Part shown: positions 42,509 through 50,784 of the stretch, in pieces
How the letters are laid out: each line of letters starts with the position of its first letter
Position numbering within the stretch: position 1 is the stretch's first letter
Source of the DNA: Pseudomonas sp. GM79
Lineage (GTDB): Bacteria; Pseudomonadota; Gammaproteobacteria; Pseudomonadales; Pseudomonadaceae
Direction: 5' to 3'
DNA: 64,000 nucleotides
Assembly (NCBI RefSeq): GCF_000282495.1
Contig: NZ_AKJE01000076.1
Location: 124,001-188,000, forward strand
Program-made: the position numbers and the translations under genes
The notes under the pieces: generated by a model
Database searches by the model: none
What the model was told of the DNA's origin: nothing
What the model saw: only the letters and a program-made list of their open reading frames with translations

Positions 42509-44062
42509 TCACACCGGGCGCCAGATCTCTTTGAGCCTCGCCAGTGCCGATTCGATAGCCGTCTCCGGCACTGCGGCGAACCCCAGGACCAGCCCCGCTC
42601 GCTGGTCCTCGGGAAGCGTCGTGTCTGGCAGCCAATAACTGCTCAAACCATTGATCTCCACCCCGACGCTGGTGGCTTGTTCAATCAATTCGCGCTCACG
42701 AGTCACGCTGTCGACACGTACCGTCAGGTGCAAACCGGCCGCCACGCTGGGCAGCTTACCGACGCCCGGGATATCCACAGGCCAGCCATTGAGCAACACG
42801 TTACGCCGACTCAACGCAGCGCGGCGCATACGTCGGATATGCCGCTGGAAATGCCCGGCGGCCATGAACTCGGCCATTACCGCCTGGGTGCTGACCTCCG
42901 AGTGCCGTACGTCCACCGCACGACGCTGGGAGAACGCCTCAACCAATCCGGGCGGCAACACCAGATAACCCAGTCTTAATGCCGGGAATGCGACCTTGCC
43001 GAAGGTTCCGACATACAGCACCCGCCCCTGTCGATCCAGTGCAGCCAACGGCGCCAGTGGTGCACCGCTGTAACGGTATTCGCCATCGTAGTCATCCTCG
43101 ACGATCCACCCTTGGGTGCGTTCGGCCCAGGCCAACAATTCAAGACGTCGCGCCAGACTCATGACCACCCCGGTCGGGTACTGATGCGACGGCGTGACGT
43201 AAGCCAATCGACAATCGCTGAGCGCCGCCAATTCGGTGCAATCAATACCCTCACTGTCCACCGCTATCCCGTGCAATCGCGCGCCGGCTACCGCGAACGC
43301 ATGACCCGCCGCTCGATACCCCGGATTTTCAATCCCCACCCCATCGCCAGGCTCCACCAGCAACTGTGCACAAAGGCTAATCCCCTGTTGTGCGCCACTG
43401 GTGATCACAATTTGCTCAGCCGTGCACTGCATGCCCCGCGAACTGCGCAAGTACGCAGCGATCAGCCCACGCAATCGTGCATCACCCGCCGGGTCGCCGT
43501 AACACAGTTGCTGTAAATCCGGCTTACGCCAGAAAGCCGCATTCAGCTTGGCCCAGACCTCGAAAGGAAACAGATCGAAGGCTGGAACGCCGACCCGAAA
43601 TGCCCGAGGCGGACCACTGGGAGGCAAGGTCAGATGGTTCTTTTCAACCCGGCCCAAAGCACCGCTGTGGATAACTTTACTGGATGAAACCACAGGTAAA
43701 TCCAGCCAATTTGTGGATAAGGCTGTGGGTAACCCTGTTGAAAACCCTGTGGATACTTTTGTGGATAATTTTTTCACCGACACCGCGGCCTGAGGCAATT
43801 GCGCGACATAAGTCCCGTCGCCAACACGCCCCTCGATGAAGCCCTCAGCGTAAAGCTGATCGTAGGCACGGACCACGCTGTTACGGGAAATCGATAACGC
43901 CGCCGCCAGATCGCGACTGGCTGGCAGTCGTGTGCCGCTGGCCAGTCGTCCGTCGAGCACTCGCACCCGCAGCGCTTGATAGAGCTGACGACTCAGGCCC
44001 TGGCGGCGGTCGAGTTCGATACCCGCCGGATTGAACGACGAGGGAAGCGGCGTATTCGACAT
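42509..44062 (-). CDS. MocR-family GntR regulator with aminotransferase-like domain
   Basis: 517 residues. N-terminal GntR winged helix (~10-85: LSRQLYQALRVRVLDGRLASGTRLPASRDLAAALSISRNSVVRAYDQLYAEGFI). C-terminal fold-type I aminotransferase domain (~155-517) with SGAQQGISLCAQLLVEPGD, ENPGYR, VTPSHQYPTG and the PLP-lysine region GTFGKVAFPALRLGYLV. Members such as PdxR and GabR use PLP as effector. The linker between (~98-132) is unusual: repeated ST units encoded by repeats of the 9-mer TTATCCACA (DnaA box). Divergent from the PaiB-like operon, so a likely regulator of it. Confidence 0.9.
   Translation of the reverse strand: MSNTPLPSSFNPAGIELDRRQGLSRQLYQALRVRVLDGRLASGTRLPASRDLAAALSISRNSVVRAYDQLYAEGFIEGRVGDGTYVAQLPQAAVSVKKLSTKVSTGFSTGLPTALSTNWLDLPVVSSSKVIHSGALGRVEKNHLTLPPSGPPRAFRVGVPAFDLFPFEVWAKLNAAFWRKPDLQQLCYGDPAGDARLRGLIAAYLRSSRGMQCTAEQIVITSGAQQGISLCAQLLVEPGDGVGIENPGYRAAGHAFAVAGARLHGIAVDSEGIDCTELAALSDCRLAYVTPSHQYPTGVVMSLARRLELLAWAERTQGWIVEDDYDGEYRYSGAPLAPLAALDRQGRVLYVGTFGKVAFPALRLGYLVLPPGLVEAFSQRRAVDVRHSEVSTQAVMAEFMAAGHFQRHIRRMRRAALSRRNVLLNGWPVDIPGVGKLPSVAAGLHLTVRVDSVTRERELIEQATSVGVEINGLSSYWLPDTTLPEDQRAGLVLGFAAVPETAIESALARLKEIWRPV
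43666..43768 (-). other. Cluster of DnaA boxes inside the MocR gene
   Basis: Three perfect TTATCCACA copies on the minus strand at 43666-43674, 43712-43720 and 43760-43768, spaced 46 and 48 bases. One-mismatch copies lie at 43724-43732 (TTACCCACA) and 43748-43756 (GTATCCACA). All lie on one strand. Confidence 0.75.
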
Positions 44063-44079
44063 GGTAATGGACCTATGAA

Positions 44080-44112
44080 ATTGGTCATTAATGGCTCTTA
44101 CAACAGACCAAT
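44080..44112. promoter_or_regulatory. Candidate operator between MocR and PaiB-like genes
   Basis: ATTGGTC and GACCAAT form a perfect 7-base inverted pair 26 bases centre to centre, in the 90-base divergent gap. Could be the MocR site; not verified. Confidence 0.45.
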
Positions 44113-44152
44113 AGCCTGCCTAGGATGCAGGCATTCGCCAAGGAATATTTCC

Positions 44153-44776
44153 ATGTATACGCCCAGCAATTTCGCCATCAATGATTTGAATGAGCTGCAT
44201 CAGCACATCCTCGGCGCCCGTCTTGGCGTTTTGGTCACCCACGGTGTGCAAGGCCTGCAGGCCAGTCATTTGCCTCTGCTGCTGAATGCTGACCACGGCC
44301 CGAATGGAACCCTCTACGGCCACTTCGCCAAAGCCAATGCGCAATGGAAGGAACTGCAGAATGGCGCTGAAGCGCTGGTGATATTTGCCGCCGCCGACGC
44401 TTATGTGAGCCCAGGGTTTTATCCGGCCAAAGCCGAACACGGCAAAGTGGTGCCAACCTGGAACTACGTGGCCGTACACGCTTATGGCACTGGCGAAGTG
44501 TTCACCGATACCGATCGCCTGCGCGATCTGGTCAGCGCATTGACCGAGCTCCATGAAGCCGGTCGCCCCCAGCCGTGGAAGGTTGCCGATGCCCCCGCCG
44601 ACTATATCGACGGCATGCTCAAGGCCATCGTCGGTTTTGCCTTGCCGATCCAGCGGCTGGAGGGCAAACGCAAGCTCAGTCAAAACCGTAGTCCCGCAGA
44701 CATCGCCGGTGTGCGCGAAGGGCTGGCCGCCAGCCCTGATGTTCACGACCAGGCCCTCGCCCACTTGATGCGATAA
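44153..44776 (+). CDS. FMN-binding negative regulator, PaiB-like
   Basis: 207 residues from ATG 44153, which opens the family pattern (MYTPSNFAINDLNELHQHI) and has AAGGAA upstream. Split-barrel FMN-binding fold: GPNGTLYGHFAKANAQWKEL, AYVSPGFYP, VPTWNYVAVHAYG and LPIQRLEGKRKLSQNRSPADIAGV. Bacillus PaiB acts with the acetyltransferase PaiA in polyamine-linked control. Here a GNAT gene follows after 9 bases, giving a paiB-GNAT pair. A regulator or a flavin enzyme; which one is not settled for this branch. Confidence 0.87.
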   Translation: MYTPSNFAINDLNELHQHILGARLGVLVTHGVQGLQASHLPLLLNADHGPNGTLYGHFAKANAQWKELQNGAEALVIFAAADAYVSPGFYPAKAEHGKVVPTWNYVAVHAYGTGEVFTDTDRLRDLVSALTELHEAGRPQPWKVADAPADYIDGMLKAIVGFALPIQRLEGKRKLSQNRSPADIAGVREGLAASPDVHDQALAHLMR

Positions 44777-44785
44777 GGAACGAAC

Positions 44786-45232
44786 ATGAGTCAGATCGAC
44801 ATCCGCCAGGTTACCGCCGACGATCACGCCGCCTGGCTGCCGCTGTGGCAAGCCTACTTGCGCTTCTACAACACCGAATTGCCCGACGCAGTCACCCAGA
44901 GTACCTGGCAGCGCCTGCTCGACCCGAGCGAACCGACTCACGGGGCGCTGGCCTGGGCCGACGGCAAAGCGGTGGGCATGGTGCATTTCATCTATCACCG
45001 CTCGAACTGGAGCATCGAAAACTCCTGCTATCTGCAAGACTTGCTGGTGACGCCAGAAACCCGCGGCACCGGCGTCGGTCGGCAACTGATCGAATTCGTC
45101 TACACCACGGCCAAGGCCGATGGGTGCTGCAAGGTTCATTGGCTGACCCACGAAACCAACGCCACCGCGATCCAGCTCTATGAGCGCATCGCCGAGCGCC
45201 CCGGTTTCATCCAGTTTCGCCACGCCCTATAA
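44786..45232 (+). CDS. GNAT acetyltransferase
   Basis: 148 residues, complete GNAT fold. The acetyl-CoA loop is LLVTPETRGTGVGRQLIEFV (R-x-x-G-x-G type), and HWLTHETNATAIQLYERI the C-terminal segment with the Tyr acid. Transfers acetyl from acetyl-CoA to an amine; substrate unknown, although the PaiB-like partner 9 bases upstream suggests a polyamine or amino compound. Second gene of a three-gene operon. Confidence 0.88.
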   Translation: MSQIDIRQVTADDHAAWLPLWQAYLRFYNTELPDAVTQSTWQRLLDPSEPTHGALAWADGKAVGMVHFIYHRSNWSIENSCYLQDLLVTPETRGTGVGRQLIEFVYTTAKADGCCKVHWLTHETNATAIQLYERIAERPGFIQFRHAL

Positions 45233-45249
45233 GGTTCAAGGAGAGCAGC

Positions 45250-45918
45250 ATGTCGACTTCACTCGCGGACTGGAAAGGTGTTCCGCCACCCTCGGTTCAA
45301 CTGATCGAAGGGCGTTTCATCCGCCTGGAAAAACTTGACCCGGCCCGTCACGCCGACGGCTTGTGGAAAGCCCTGGAAGGCCCGGGCTCGGATCCGAAAC
45401 TCTGGGACTATTTGCCTTACGGTCCTTTCCCGGAACGTAGCGCTTTCAACGATTGGCTGAACAACCATGCGGCCAACAGCGACCCGTATTTCTTCACCGT
45501 GATCGACCGCGCCAGCGGCGACGTGCAAGGTATCCTCAGCCTGATGTCGATTGTCCCTGCTCAGGGCCGCATCGAGATCGGCCATGTGACCTTCGGCGCA
45601 GCGATGCAGCGTTCCCCGAAAAGTACCGAGGCGGTTTACCTGCTGGCCAGGGAATCCTTTGCCTTGGGTTATCGGCGTCTGGAATGGAAATGCAACAACG
45701 GCAATGCCCGTTCCAAGTATGCGGCGCAGCGGTTGGGGTTCAGTTTTGAAGGGGTGTTCCGCCAGCACATGGTGGTCAAGGGTCAGAACCGTGACACCGC
45801 GTGGTATTCGATTCTGGATTCGGAATGGCCGGCGATTGGCGCGGGGTTCGAACGATGGCTGTCGGATGAGAACCAGACGGGGTCGGGGCAGGTGAAAACG
45901 TTGGCGGAGTGCCGGTAA
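45250..45918 (+). CDS. GNAT acetyltransferase, RimJ/RimL-like
   Basis: 222 residues. Belongs to the Acetyltransf_3 (RimJ/RimL) type: GRFIRLEKLDPARHADGLW at the N-terminus, IEIGHVTFGAAMQRSPKSTEAVYLLARESF as the acetyl-CoA region and NGNARSKYAAQRLGFSFEGVFRQHMVVKGQNRDTAWYSIL as the C-terminal motif. Possible substrates are protein N-termini, amino acids or small amines. Follows the other GNAT gene by 17 bases; a long inverted repeat ends the operon. Confidence 0.88.
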   Translation: MSTSLADWKGVPPPSVQLIEGRFIRLEKLDPARHADGLWKALEGPGSDPKLWDYLPYGPFPERSAFNDWLNNHAANSDPYFFTVIDRASGDVQGILSLMSIVPAQGRIEIGHVTFGAAMQRSPKSTEAVYLLARESFALGYRRLEWKCNNGNARSKYAAQRLGFSFEGVFRQHMVVKGQNRDTAWYSILDSEWPAIGAGFERWLSDENQTGSGQVKTLAECR

Positions 45919-45930
45919 AGTCCCAATAGC

Positions 45931-46006
45931 AAAAGATCGCAGCCTTCGGCAGCTCCTACATTGGAATGCGTTCCCATGTAGGAGCTGCCGAAGGCTGCGA
46001 TCTTTT
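45931..46006. repeat. Long near-perfect inverted repeat, AAAAGATCGCAGCCT family
   Basis: AAAAGATCGCAGCCTTCGGC and CAGCTCCTACA on the left match their inverted copy on the right around a short loop (TTGGAATGCGTTCCCA). It lies between the convergent GNAT and homocysteine methyltransferase genes and probably ends both transcripts. Confidence 0.88.
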
Positions 46007-46017
46007 GATCTTTCTTT

Positions 46018-46932
46018 TTAAGCCAACTTTTGCGCCAACACCGCAATATGCTCCGGCCCGATCCCGCAGCACCCACCCAAATGGCTGGCCCCACGCTTCT
46101 GCCAATCAGCTGCCCACTGCAAATAACCCGGAGGGTCGAGATCGTCGCGCAACGGGTCCAGACCGTCGTTGGCCGTGGCCTCTTTCGGCTGCGGCGGGAA
46201 GGCATTGGCGTACGCGCCAATGTGTATCTTCACCCCCAAGCGTTCGAAGGTTTCCCGCGCCGCATCAATCGCAGCGCCAATCACTTCTGGCTGGCTGCAG
46301 TTGAACAGCAAAGTCTGGACGCCCAACTCGGCCGCCACCGCGGCAGCCTCAGCCACGGGCTCACCGGAACGCAGACGCGGCACTTCGTCGGTGTCTTCAT
46401 CCTTCAAGGTAAACGACAGCCAGAACGGTTTGCCATCCTTCGGCAGACCGGCATGGATCGCCCGTGCCTCGACGATCGAGCTCTGGGTTTCCGCCAGCCA
46501 CAGGTCGACATGCGGCGCCAGGCCATTGACCAGAGGCGTCAGCAGCTCAGTCACCCGCGCGGCATCGAACAGGTCCGGGCGATAGGAGCCGAACAACGGC
46601 GGCAATGAACCGGCCACGCGCACCGGTTTGCCCGCCGCATCGACTGCACGCCGAGCCAGCTCACCGGCCAACGCCGCAAGAGCCTGACCTTCAGCCGCGA
46701 AACGCTCTTCGCCAATATGGAACGGCACCACCGCGTAACTGTTGCTGGTGATCACATTGGCACCGCTTTCGATATAAGCCGCGTGCACCGCCTCCACCGC
46801 TTGCGGCGCTTCGCTCAAGGCCAGCGCCGACCATTCAGGCTGCCTGAACGGCGCCCCTCGGCGCTGCAGCTCACGACCCATGCCGCCATCCAGAATTACC
46901 GTGCTGCCTGCGCCCATATGCTTTTCACTCAT
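46018..46932 (-). CDS. Homocysteine S-methyltransferase family protein
   Basis: 304 residues from ATG 46932; a start at 46917 (MGAGSTVILDGGMG) is also possible, and neither has a clear ribosome site. TIM barrel of the MHT family: ILDGGMGRELQRRG, NVITSNSY, and the three zinc cysteines, NCSQPEV (~225) and GGCCGIGPEHI near the end. Likely methyl donors are S-methylmethionine or related sulfonium compounds; acceptor homocysteine. Divergent from the amino-acid binding protein gene, with a ~95-base gap. Confidence 0.88.
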   Translation of the reverse strand: MSEKHMGAGSTVILDGGMGRELQRRGAPFRQPEWSALALSEAPQAVEAVHAAYIESGANVITSNSYAVVPFHIGEERFAAEGQALAALAGELARRAVDAAGKPVRVAGSLPPLFGSYRPDLFDAARVTELLTPLVNGLAPHVDLWLAETQSSIVEARAIHAGLPKDGKPFWLSFTLKDEDTDEVPRLRSGEPVAEAAAVAAELGVQTLLFNCSQPEVIGAAIDAARETFERLGVKIHIGAYANAFPPQPKEATANDGLDPLRDDLDPPGYLQWAADWQKRGASHLGGCCGIGPEHIAVLAQKLA

Positions 46933-47028
46933 AAGCTTATGAAAATAACTCACTATCAGAGTCGTTCTTATAACTATTTAATACGCACCGTACGGTTAAT
47001 AACAACCTCTTTTTTTCAGGGATCAACT

Positions 47029-47850
47029 GTGAAATTTCAACCACTGCTGGCCCTGGGCCTGACGATTCTGGCTGCCTCCACTCAAGCCTTTGCGGGCGCC
47101 ACACTGGACCGCATCGAGCAAAAGAAAGAACTGGTGGGCGTGCTGATGGAAAGCTATCCACCCTTCTCATTCCTCAACGATCAAAACCAGCTCGACGGTT
47201 TCGACGTCGACGTGGCCAAGGCCGTGGCGGACAAACTGGGCGTCAAATTGCGCCTCGAAACGCCGTCCTGGGACGTGATCGCCGCCGGTCGCTGGAGCGG
47301 GCGTTACGACATCTGCATCTGCTCCATGACCCCGAGCAAAGCCCGCGCCGAAGTCTTTGACTTCCCGGTGGAGTACTACGCCTCCCCTGCCGTGATTGTG
47401 GTCAACGCCAAGGACGACAGCATTCATAGCGCCAAGGACCTGAGCGGCAAAAAAGTCGGCCTCACCAGCGCCTCCAGCTATGAAAGCTACCTGAACAAAA
47501 ACCTGGTGATCGAAGGCGCCGAAGATACCCAACTGCAATACCCGTTCGAGAATGTGCAGATCGCCCCGTATGACACCGACAACGTCGCGTTCCAGGATTT
47601 GGGCCTGGGCACTGGCGTGCGTCTGGACGCGATTCTCACCAACCTGGTGACCGCACAACCACGCCTGAACGAAGACAAGCGCTTCAAGCTCGCCGGTGAG
47701 CCGCTGTACTCGGAGCCGAACTCGGTGGCCATCGAAAAAGGCGACGCCCAGTGGGACGCCAAAGTGCGTGATGTGTTTGCCCAGTTGAAACAGGACGGCA
47801 CCTTGAGCAAGCTGTCGCAAAAATGGATCGGCGCCGACATCAGTAAATGA
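47029..47850 (+). CDS. Amino-acid ABC transporter substrate-binding protein
   Basis: 273 residues from GTG 47029, with AGGGA upstream. Signal peptide (FQPLLALGLTILAASTQAFA) then the SBP_bac_3 fold: KKELVGVLMESYPPFSFLNDQNQLDGFDVDVAKAVADKLGV, GRYDICICSMTPSKARAEVFDFP and LSGKKVGLTSASSYESYL. Binds a polar or sulfur amino acid by family; not resolved. Overlaps the permease gene by four bases (ATGA). Confidence 0.92.
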   Translation: MKFQPLLALGLTILAASTQAFAGATLDRIEQKKELVGVLMESYPPFSFLNDQNQLDGFDVDVAKAVADKLGVKLRLETPSWDVIAAGRWSGRYDICICSMTPSKARAEVFDFPVEYYASPAVIVVNAKDDSIHSAKDLSGKKVGLTSASSYESYLNKNLVIEGAEDTQLQYPFENVQIAPYDTDNVAFQDLGLGTGVRLDAILTNLVTAQPRLNEDKRFKLAGEPLYSEPNSVAIEKGDAQWDAKVRDVFAQLKQDGTLSKLSQKWIGADISK

Positions 47851-48689
47851 CTTCTTTCCCCAAACCTCCTCAGCCACCGCAACCGGTGGCTGAGTCGATG
47901 CTGCAACGGATTTTCGGTTTCCGCACGCGGCTGTACCTGACCTGGGCAGCGATGTTCGGCTTGTTCGCGAGTTTCTTCCTGAGCTTCGACCTGAAGTTCT
48001 CGATCATCCTCGACAAACTGCCGAACCTGATCGGCCTGCACCTGGCGCCCAACGGCTTTCTGCAAGGCGCAGCGCTGACGCTGTTTTTGTGCCTGTGCTC
48101 GATCGTGGTGTCATCACTGCTGGGCTTCATAACGGCTTTGGCTCGGTTGTCGAAAAGCGCGGTGGCGTTCGGTATCGCGAGCTTCTATGCCTCGTTCTTT
48201 CGCGGTACACCGCTGCTGATTCAAATTCTGCTGATTTATCTCGGCTTGCCACAATTGGGCATCGTGCCTGGCGCCATCGCCGCCGGCATCATTGCCCTGT
48301 CGCTGAACTACGGCGCGTACCTGAGCGAAATCTTCCGCGCCGGCATCCTCGGCGTCCCCCATGGCCAACGCGAAGCGTCATTGGCCCTGGGCATGCGCGA
48401 AACCGTGATCTTCTGGCGCGTCACCCTGCCCCAGGCCATGCGCACCATCATCCCGCCCACCACCAACCAGTTCATCTCCATGCTCAAAGACTCGTCACTG
48501 ATTTCGGTGATGGGGGTTTGGGAAGTGATGTTCCTGGCGCAATCGTATGGGCGCTCGAGTTATCGCTATATCGAGATGCTCACGACAGCGGCGATTATTT
48601 ATTGGCTGATGTCGATTGGACTGGAGCTGATTCAGGCGCGGATGGAGCGGCATTATGGGAAGGCGTATTTGAGCCGTAGCCAGGTTTAA
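47847..48689 (+). CDS. Amino-acid ABC transporter permease
   Basis: 280 residues, about five or six membrane helices of the HisMQ type. The EAA loop EIFRAGILGVPHGQREASLALGM (~170) meets the ATPase. The N-terminal ~30 residues are Pro-rich and cytoplasmic. ATG overlaps the end of the binding-protein gene (ATGA), so the two are translationally coupled. No ATP-binding protein gene follows, so the transporter must borrow an ATPase encoded elsewhere. Confidence 0.92.
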   Translation: MTSFPKPPQPPQPVAESMLQRIFGFRTRLYLTWAAMFGLFASFFLSFDLKFSIILDKLPNLIGLHLAPNGFLQGAALTLFLCLCSIVVSSLLGFITALARLSKSAVAFGIASFYASFFRGTPLLIQILLIYLGLPQLGIVPGAIAAGIIALSLNYGAYLSEIFRAGILGVPHGQREASLALGMRETVIFWRVTLPQAMRTIIPPTTNQFISMLKDSSLISVMGVWEVMFLAQSYGRSSYRYIEMLTTAAIIYWLMSIGLELIQARMERHYGKAYLSRSQV

Positions 48690-48722
48690 AGCAAAAAGAT
48701 CGCAGCCTTCGGCAGCCCCTAC
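48690..48722. repeat. Single half of the AAAAGATCGCAGCCT repeat
   Basis: AAAAAGATCGCAGCCTTCGG followed by CAGCCCCTACTCG, just after the permease stop. No inverted partner is present, so this is a half-element. Confidence 0.75.
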
Positions 48723-48767
48723 TCGGGATTCACTCGCCTTGTCTCACTGATTCAGCACAGTAAGCCT

Positions 48768-48872
48768 TGTGGGAGCGGCGGTGCGGCGATCCTGCTTGCT
48801 CGCGAATGCGGCGTTACATTCAGCATTCATATTGGCTGATACTCCGCATTCGCGAGCAAGCCCGCTCCCACA
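48768..48872. repeat. REP doublet with an extended left arm
   Basis: The left copy has 15 extra bases (CGGTGCGGCGATCCT) inserted within the core between GGAGCGG and GCTTGCTCGCGA; the right copy is normal. It sits between the convergent permease and pycB genes. Confidence 0.88.
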
Positions 48873-48964
48873 CAAGGGTTGTGGCGCTCCCAAATAAACC
48901 GGGCGAAAAAAAAGGGGAGCACATGCCCCCCCGAGGTTTAAAGCGGTATATCGAGGCTGTTAAC

Positions 48965-50773
48965 TCAGCCTTCGATCTCGATCAGTATTTCGCCCGGGTT
49001 CACCCGGTCGCCCTTGGCCACGTGGATGGCGGTGACTTTGCCGGCGATGGCCGATTGGACTTCGGTTTCCATCTTCATCGCTTCGGTGATCAGCACAGCC
49101 TGGCCGGCTTTCACGGTGTCGCCTTCCTTGACCAGGACATCGACGATATTGCCCGGCATGGTGGTGCTGACGTGGCCCGGTGCAGTGGCTTGCTTGCGCT
49201 TGCTGCTACCGCCGCTGACGAATTCGTTGAGCGGTTCGAACACCACTTCTTCCGGCATGCCGTCGATGGACAGATAGAAGTGGCGCTTGCCTTCCGACTT
49301 GACGCCAACACCGGTGATGTCGACGCGGTAGGTTTCGCCGTGAACGTCGATGACGAACTCGGTCGGCACGCCTTCGCCGCCGGCCGACGTCACGCCGCCC
49401 GCTTCCGGAATTGGCAACAGCACCTCCGGTACGAGGGTGCCGGCTGCACGTTCTTCGAGGAATTTGCGGCCGATGTCCGGGAACATGGCGTAGGTCAGAA
49501 CGTCTTCTTCAGACTTGGCCACGGCGCCGATTTCGGCACGCAGTTTGGTCATTTCCGGCTTGAGCAGATCGGCCGGACGCACGTCGATCACTTCTTCGCT
49601 GCCGATCGCCTGACGACGCAGTTTTTCGTTCACGGTGCCCGGCGCTTTGCCGTAGCCGCCTTGCAGGTAGAGCTTCACTTCATTAGTGATGGTTTTGTAG
49701 CGCTCGCCGGCCAGCACGTTGAAGAACGCCTGGGTGCCGACGATTTGCGAGGTCGGGGTCACCAGCGGTGGGAAGCCGAGGTCTTCGCGAACGCGAGGGA
49801 TTTCCGCCAGCACTTCGCTCATGCGGTTCAGCGCGCCCTGCTCTTTCAACTGGTTGGCGAGGTTTGAAATCATCCCGCCCGGAACCTGGTTGACTTGAAC
49901 GCGGGTGTCGACAGAGGTGAATTCGCTTTCGAACTGGTGGTACTTCTTGCGCACGGCGTAGAAGTACAGACCGATCTCTTGCAGCAGTTCCAGGTTCAAG
50001 CCGGTGTCGAACTCGCTGCCTTTAAGGGCGGCGACCATCGACTCGGTACCCGGGTGGCTGGTGCCCCAAGCGAAGCTGGAGATTGCGGTGTCGATGTGGT
50101 CGGCGCCGTTTTCGATGGCCTTGAGTTGGCACATCGCGGCCAGACCGGCGGTGTCGTGGGAGTGAATGAACACGGGCAGCGATTGCTCGCTTTTCAGAGC
50201 CTTGACCAACTCGCCTGTGGCGTACGGGGTCAACAGGCCAGCCATGTCCTTGATCGCCACGGAGTCGCAACCCATGGCTTCCATTTGTTTGGCTTGGGCC
50301 ACGAACGCCTCGATGGTGTGCACCGGGCTGGTGGTGTAGGCGATGGTGCCCTGGGCATGCTTGCCGGCAGCTTTTACCGCTTCGATGGCGACTCGCAGGT
50401 TACGCACGTCGTTCATCGCATCGAAAATGCGGAACACGTCGATGCCGTTGACTGCCGCCTTGGCAACGAAGGCTTTGACCACGTCGTCGCTGTAGTGGCG
50501 GTAGCCCAGCAGGTTCTGACCACGCAGGAGCATTTGCAGACGCGTGTTAGGCAAGGCCGCGCGCAGTTGGCGCAGACGCTCCCACGGGTCTTCTTTCAGG
50601 AAGCGTACGCAGGCGTCGAAGGTCGCGCCGCCCCAGCATTCCAGCGACCAGTAGCCGACTTTGTCGAGCTTGTCGCAGATCGGCAGCATGTCTTCGGTGC
50701 GCATGCGGGTGGCGAGCAGCGATTGGTGGGCGTCGCGCAGGATTGTGTCGGTAACGTGGATTTGTTTGCTCAT
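48965..50773 (-). CDS. pycB: Pyruvate carboxylase subunit B (OadA/PycB type)
   Basis: 602 residues from ATG 50773. N-terminal carboxyltransferase domain (TIM barrel; TILRDAHQSLLATRMRTEDMLPI, GGATFDACVRFLKEDPWERLR, HSHDTAGLAAM, PGGMISNL). Conserved PYC_OADA part follows, then a linker and the biotinyl domain with EAMKMETE, biotin Lys 567. Transfers CO2 from biotin to pyruvate, making oxaloacetate for the TCA cycle. Starts 11 bases after subunit A. The oadA name is often used for this gene, but pseudomonads lack the sodium-pump subunits, so carboxylation of pyruvate is the likely role. Confidence 0.95.
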   Translation of the reverse strand: MSKQIHVTDTILRDAHQSLLATRMRTEDMLPICDKLDKVGYWSLECWGGATFDACVRFLKEDPWERLRQLRAALPNTRLQMLLRGQNLLGYRHYSDDVVKAFVAKAAVNGIDVFRIFDAMNDVRNLRVAIEAVKAAGKHAQGTIAYTTSPVHTIEAFVAQAKQMEAMGCDSVAIKDMAGLLTPYATGELVKALKSEQSLPVFIHSHDTAGLAAMCQLKAIENGADHIDTAISSFAWGTSHPGTESMVAALKGSEFDTGLNLELLQEIGLYFYAVRKKYHQFESEFTSVDTRVQVNQVPGGMISNLANQLKEQGALNRMSEVLAEIPRVREDLGFPPLVTPTSQIVGTQAFFNVLAGERYKTITNEVKLYLQGGYGKAPGTVNEKLRRQAIGSEEVIDVRPADLLKPEMTKLRAEIGAVAKSEEDVLTYAMFPDIGRKFLEERAAGTLVPEVLLPIPEAGGVTSAGGEGVPTEFVIDVHGETYRVDITGVGVKSEGKRHFYLSIDGMPEEVVFEPLNEFVSGGSSKRKQATAPGHVSTTMPGNIVDVLVKEGDTVKAGQAVLITEAMKMETEVQSAIAGKVTAIHVAKGDRVNPGEILIEIEG

Positions 50774-50784
50774 TGTTCTATTCC

